From assembly GCA_963722415.1 (NCBI GenBank), contig CAVRNI010000002.1, positions 124,001 to 188,000 on the forward strand: DNA of 64,000 bases, written 5' to 3'. Shown here in pieces: positions 63,426 to 64,000 of this stretch. The DNA comes from JALOLG01 sp963722415. GTDB lineage: Bacteria > Actinomycetota > Acidimicrobiia > Acidimicrobiales > Ilumatobacteraceae. Each line of letters starts with the position of its first letter. Positions within the stretch are counted from its first letter, which is position 1. The notes under the pieces are model-generated. The model saw nothing but the letters and a program-made list of their open reading frames with translations, was not told where the DNA came from and made no database searches. The translations under genes and the position numbers were made by a program.

Positions 63426-63514
63426 CTCTGTGTGAGAATGACAGAGGTGTGATTCACGTCATGTGGAAACCGGCGCCACGATCCACAGCCCCGGGCGGCC
63501 GAATCAGGGGCCGG

Positions 63515-63826
63515 CTATCGCCACTTCGTCGCCGTGTACAGCCCGCCGAGGATGCACGCCAGCCCGACGATCGTCAGCCAGTTGTTGCCGGAGAAGGCCA
63601 AGTTGCGAGCCATGATGATGACGCCGCCGAGGACGAGCAGGACGAGCATCAGCACGGGCACCCATGGCTTGCCCATCCGCATCTCGCGGGGAACGGGCGG
63701 CGTGTAACGCGCCGACGAATGCACGCCCGCCTTGTTCTCTTCGGGGTTCACCAGCGGCCGCTCGCCCGGCCGCGTGAGCTTGGGAGTCGTCCGACCGCCG
63801 CCGGTCTTGCGTTTCGGGGGTGCCAC
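63515..63826 (-). CDS. crgA: Cell division protein CrgA
   Basis: 103 aa with two membrane helices (WVPVLMLVLLVLGGVIIMARN, WLTIVGLACILGGLYTATKWR) after a basic N-terminus (APPKRKTGGGRTTPK) and the conserved NPEENKAGVHSSARYTPPVPREMR stretch. CrgA helps place the divisome in actinobacteria and is encoded next to trpG, as here. It starts at GTG 63826 with TAGACT 8 nt upstream. Confidence 0.88.
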   Translation of the reverse strand: MAPPKRKTGGGRTTPKLTRPGERPLVNPEENKAGVHSSARYTPPVPREMRMGKPWVPVLMLVLLVLGGVIIMARNLAFSGNNWLTIVGLACILGGLYTATKWR

Positions 63827-63834
63827 GGCGTCGG

Positions 63835-63840
63835 AGTCTA
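63835..63840 (-). promoter_or_regulatory. Leaderless -10 element TAGACT
   Basis: Minus-strand TAGACT, 8 nt before GTG 63826. Confidence 0.45.
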
Positions 63841-63931
63841 ATGGGGTCGGCGTCGCCCGCCGTTGCGGTCGTCGATCGTCTGCCTACCAACCTGTTCGAC
63901 AACGGCATCGCCGGCCGGGCAGGCTGTCGAC

Positions 63932-64000
63932 GTGCCGCGGATCCTGGTGATCGACAGCTACGACAGCTTCGTCTACAACCTCGTGCAGTACCTCGGCGAG
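63932..64000 (+). CDS. trpG: Glutamine amidotransferase of anthranilate/aminodeoxychorismate synthase, 5' part
   Basis: The first 23 codons are visible (MPRILVIDSYDSFVYNLVQYLGE). The DSYDSFVYNLVQYLGE opening is typical of TrpG/PabA class-I glutamine amidotransferases, which supply ammonia to chorismate enzymes. The gene is cut by the window end. GTG 63932 has no clear ribosome site. The pairing with crgA on the opposite strand is conserved in actinobacteria, which supports the call. Confidence 0.85.
   Translation, partial: MPRILVIDSYDSFVYNLVQYLGE

Noticed and set aside
63461..63841. Plus-strand frame opposite crgA
   Set aside because: Arg-rich antisense of a recognised gene; no start signal.
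1..64000. Mobile elements, integrases, CRISPR arrays, rRNA operons or toxin-antitoxin pairs
   Set aside because: None seen: no transposase or integrase motifs, no regularly spaced direct repeats, no rRNA-like sequence.

Overview
The window is high-GC DNA packed with head-to-tail genes. It looks like a chromosomal segment of a free-living actinobacterium, and I infer the Acidimicrobiia (Ilumatobacter-like). The pointers are mycothiol-type MDMPI/DinB domains, several LLM/F420-type oxidoreductases, an LprG-P55 lipoprotein/exporter pair, a crgA gene next to a TrpG/PabA-type gene, and many start codons placed 6-8 nt after a TANNNT -10 element, as in leaderless actinobacterial transcripts. I see no phage, insertion sequence, CRISPR array or rRNA. 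The only RNA gene found is a tRNA-Ala(TGC).

Layout. 1-9091: the end of a ferredoxin-reductase-like gene, then an inositol (iol) catabolic operon with mostly 4-nt overlaps: a divergent PanB-like protein, iolC, a Cgl0159-type aldolase, iolB, a Gfo/Idh/MocA dehydrogenase, iolD, an SDR and an iolG-like dehydrogenase. 9.2-15.7 kb: a GNAT-like protein, a D-aminoacylase-family amidohydrolase, a membrane-anchored propeller-like protein, a zinc-ribbon protein, an LLM oxidoreductase and a GlxA-type regulator. 15.7-21 kb: tRNA-Ala, a VOC protein, a mycothiol/DinB protein, a LysR regulator divergent from a flavodoxin/SnoaL/tautomerase set, and an ECF sigma factor coupled to an unusual soluble RskA-MDMPI fusion. 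21-30.4 kb: a TetR gene with two operators facing a hydrolase/MFS pair, a large secreted M14 carboxypeptidase, an RTX-like secreted protein, and a four-gene deaminase operon facing a MarR gene across two perfect palindromes. 30.4-37.8 kb: cysteine-dioxygenase-like and TauD-like oxygenases, a 1139-aa cyclase/ATPase regulator, a VOC protein, a dehydrogenase and CobD. 37.8-43.8 kb: iron acquisition (DtxR-like box, PepSY protein, siderophore-interacting protein, Fe3+ ABC transporter). 43.9-45.2 kb: truncated haemoglobin plus RIC repair protein, a nitric-oxide stress pair. 45.3-50.1 kb: small proteins and the LprG/P55 export operon. 50.2-58 kb: cupredoxin, rRNA/tRNA methyltransferase, AlkB, thioesterase, ferredoxin reductase and a five-lamin-tail-domain surface protein. 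58.1-64 kb: aminotransferase, MarR, FadD15-type acyl-CoA ligase, thiolase, a membrane zinc ribbon, CrgA and the start of a TrpG/PabA-type gene.

Two window-wide observations stand out. First, six genes (aldolase near 2620, LysR near 17043, LLM oxidoreductase near 28693, membrane protein near 46016, lamin-tail protein near 55429, acyl-CoA ligase near 60120) are each split by exactly one +1 frameshift while both halves stay family-like. That looks more like single-base insertions in the assembled sequence than gene decay. Second, at least a dozen genes show the TANNNT plus 6-8 nt leaderless arrangement. The most novel architectures are the RskA-MDMPI anti-sigma fusion, the P55-like exporter with a coiled-coil and VPVD-repeat extension, and the lamin-tail protein with a Ser/Gly-type beta domain.
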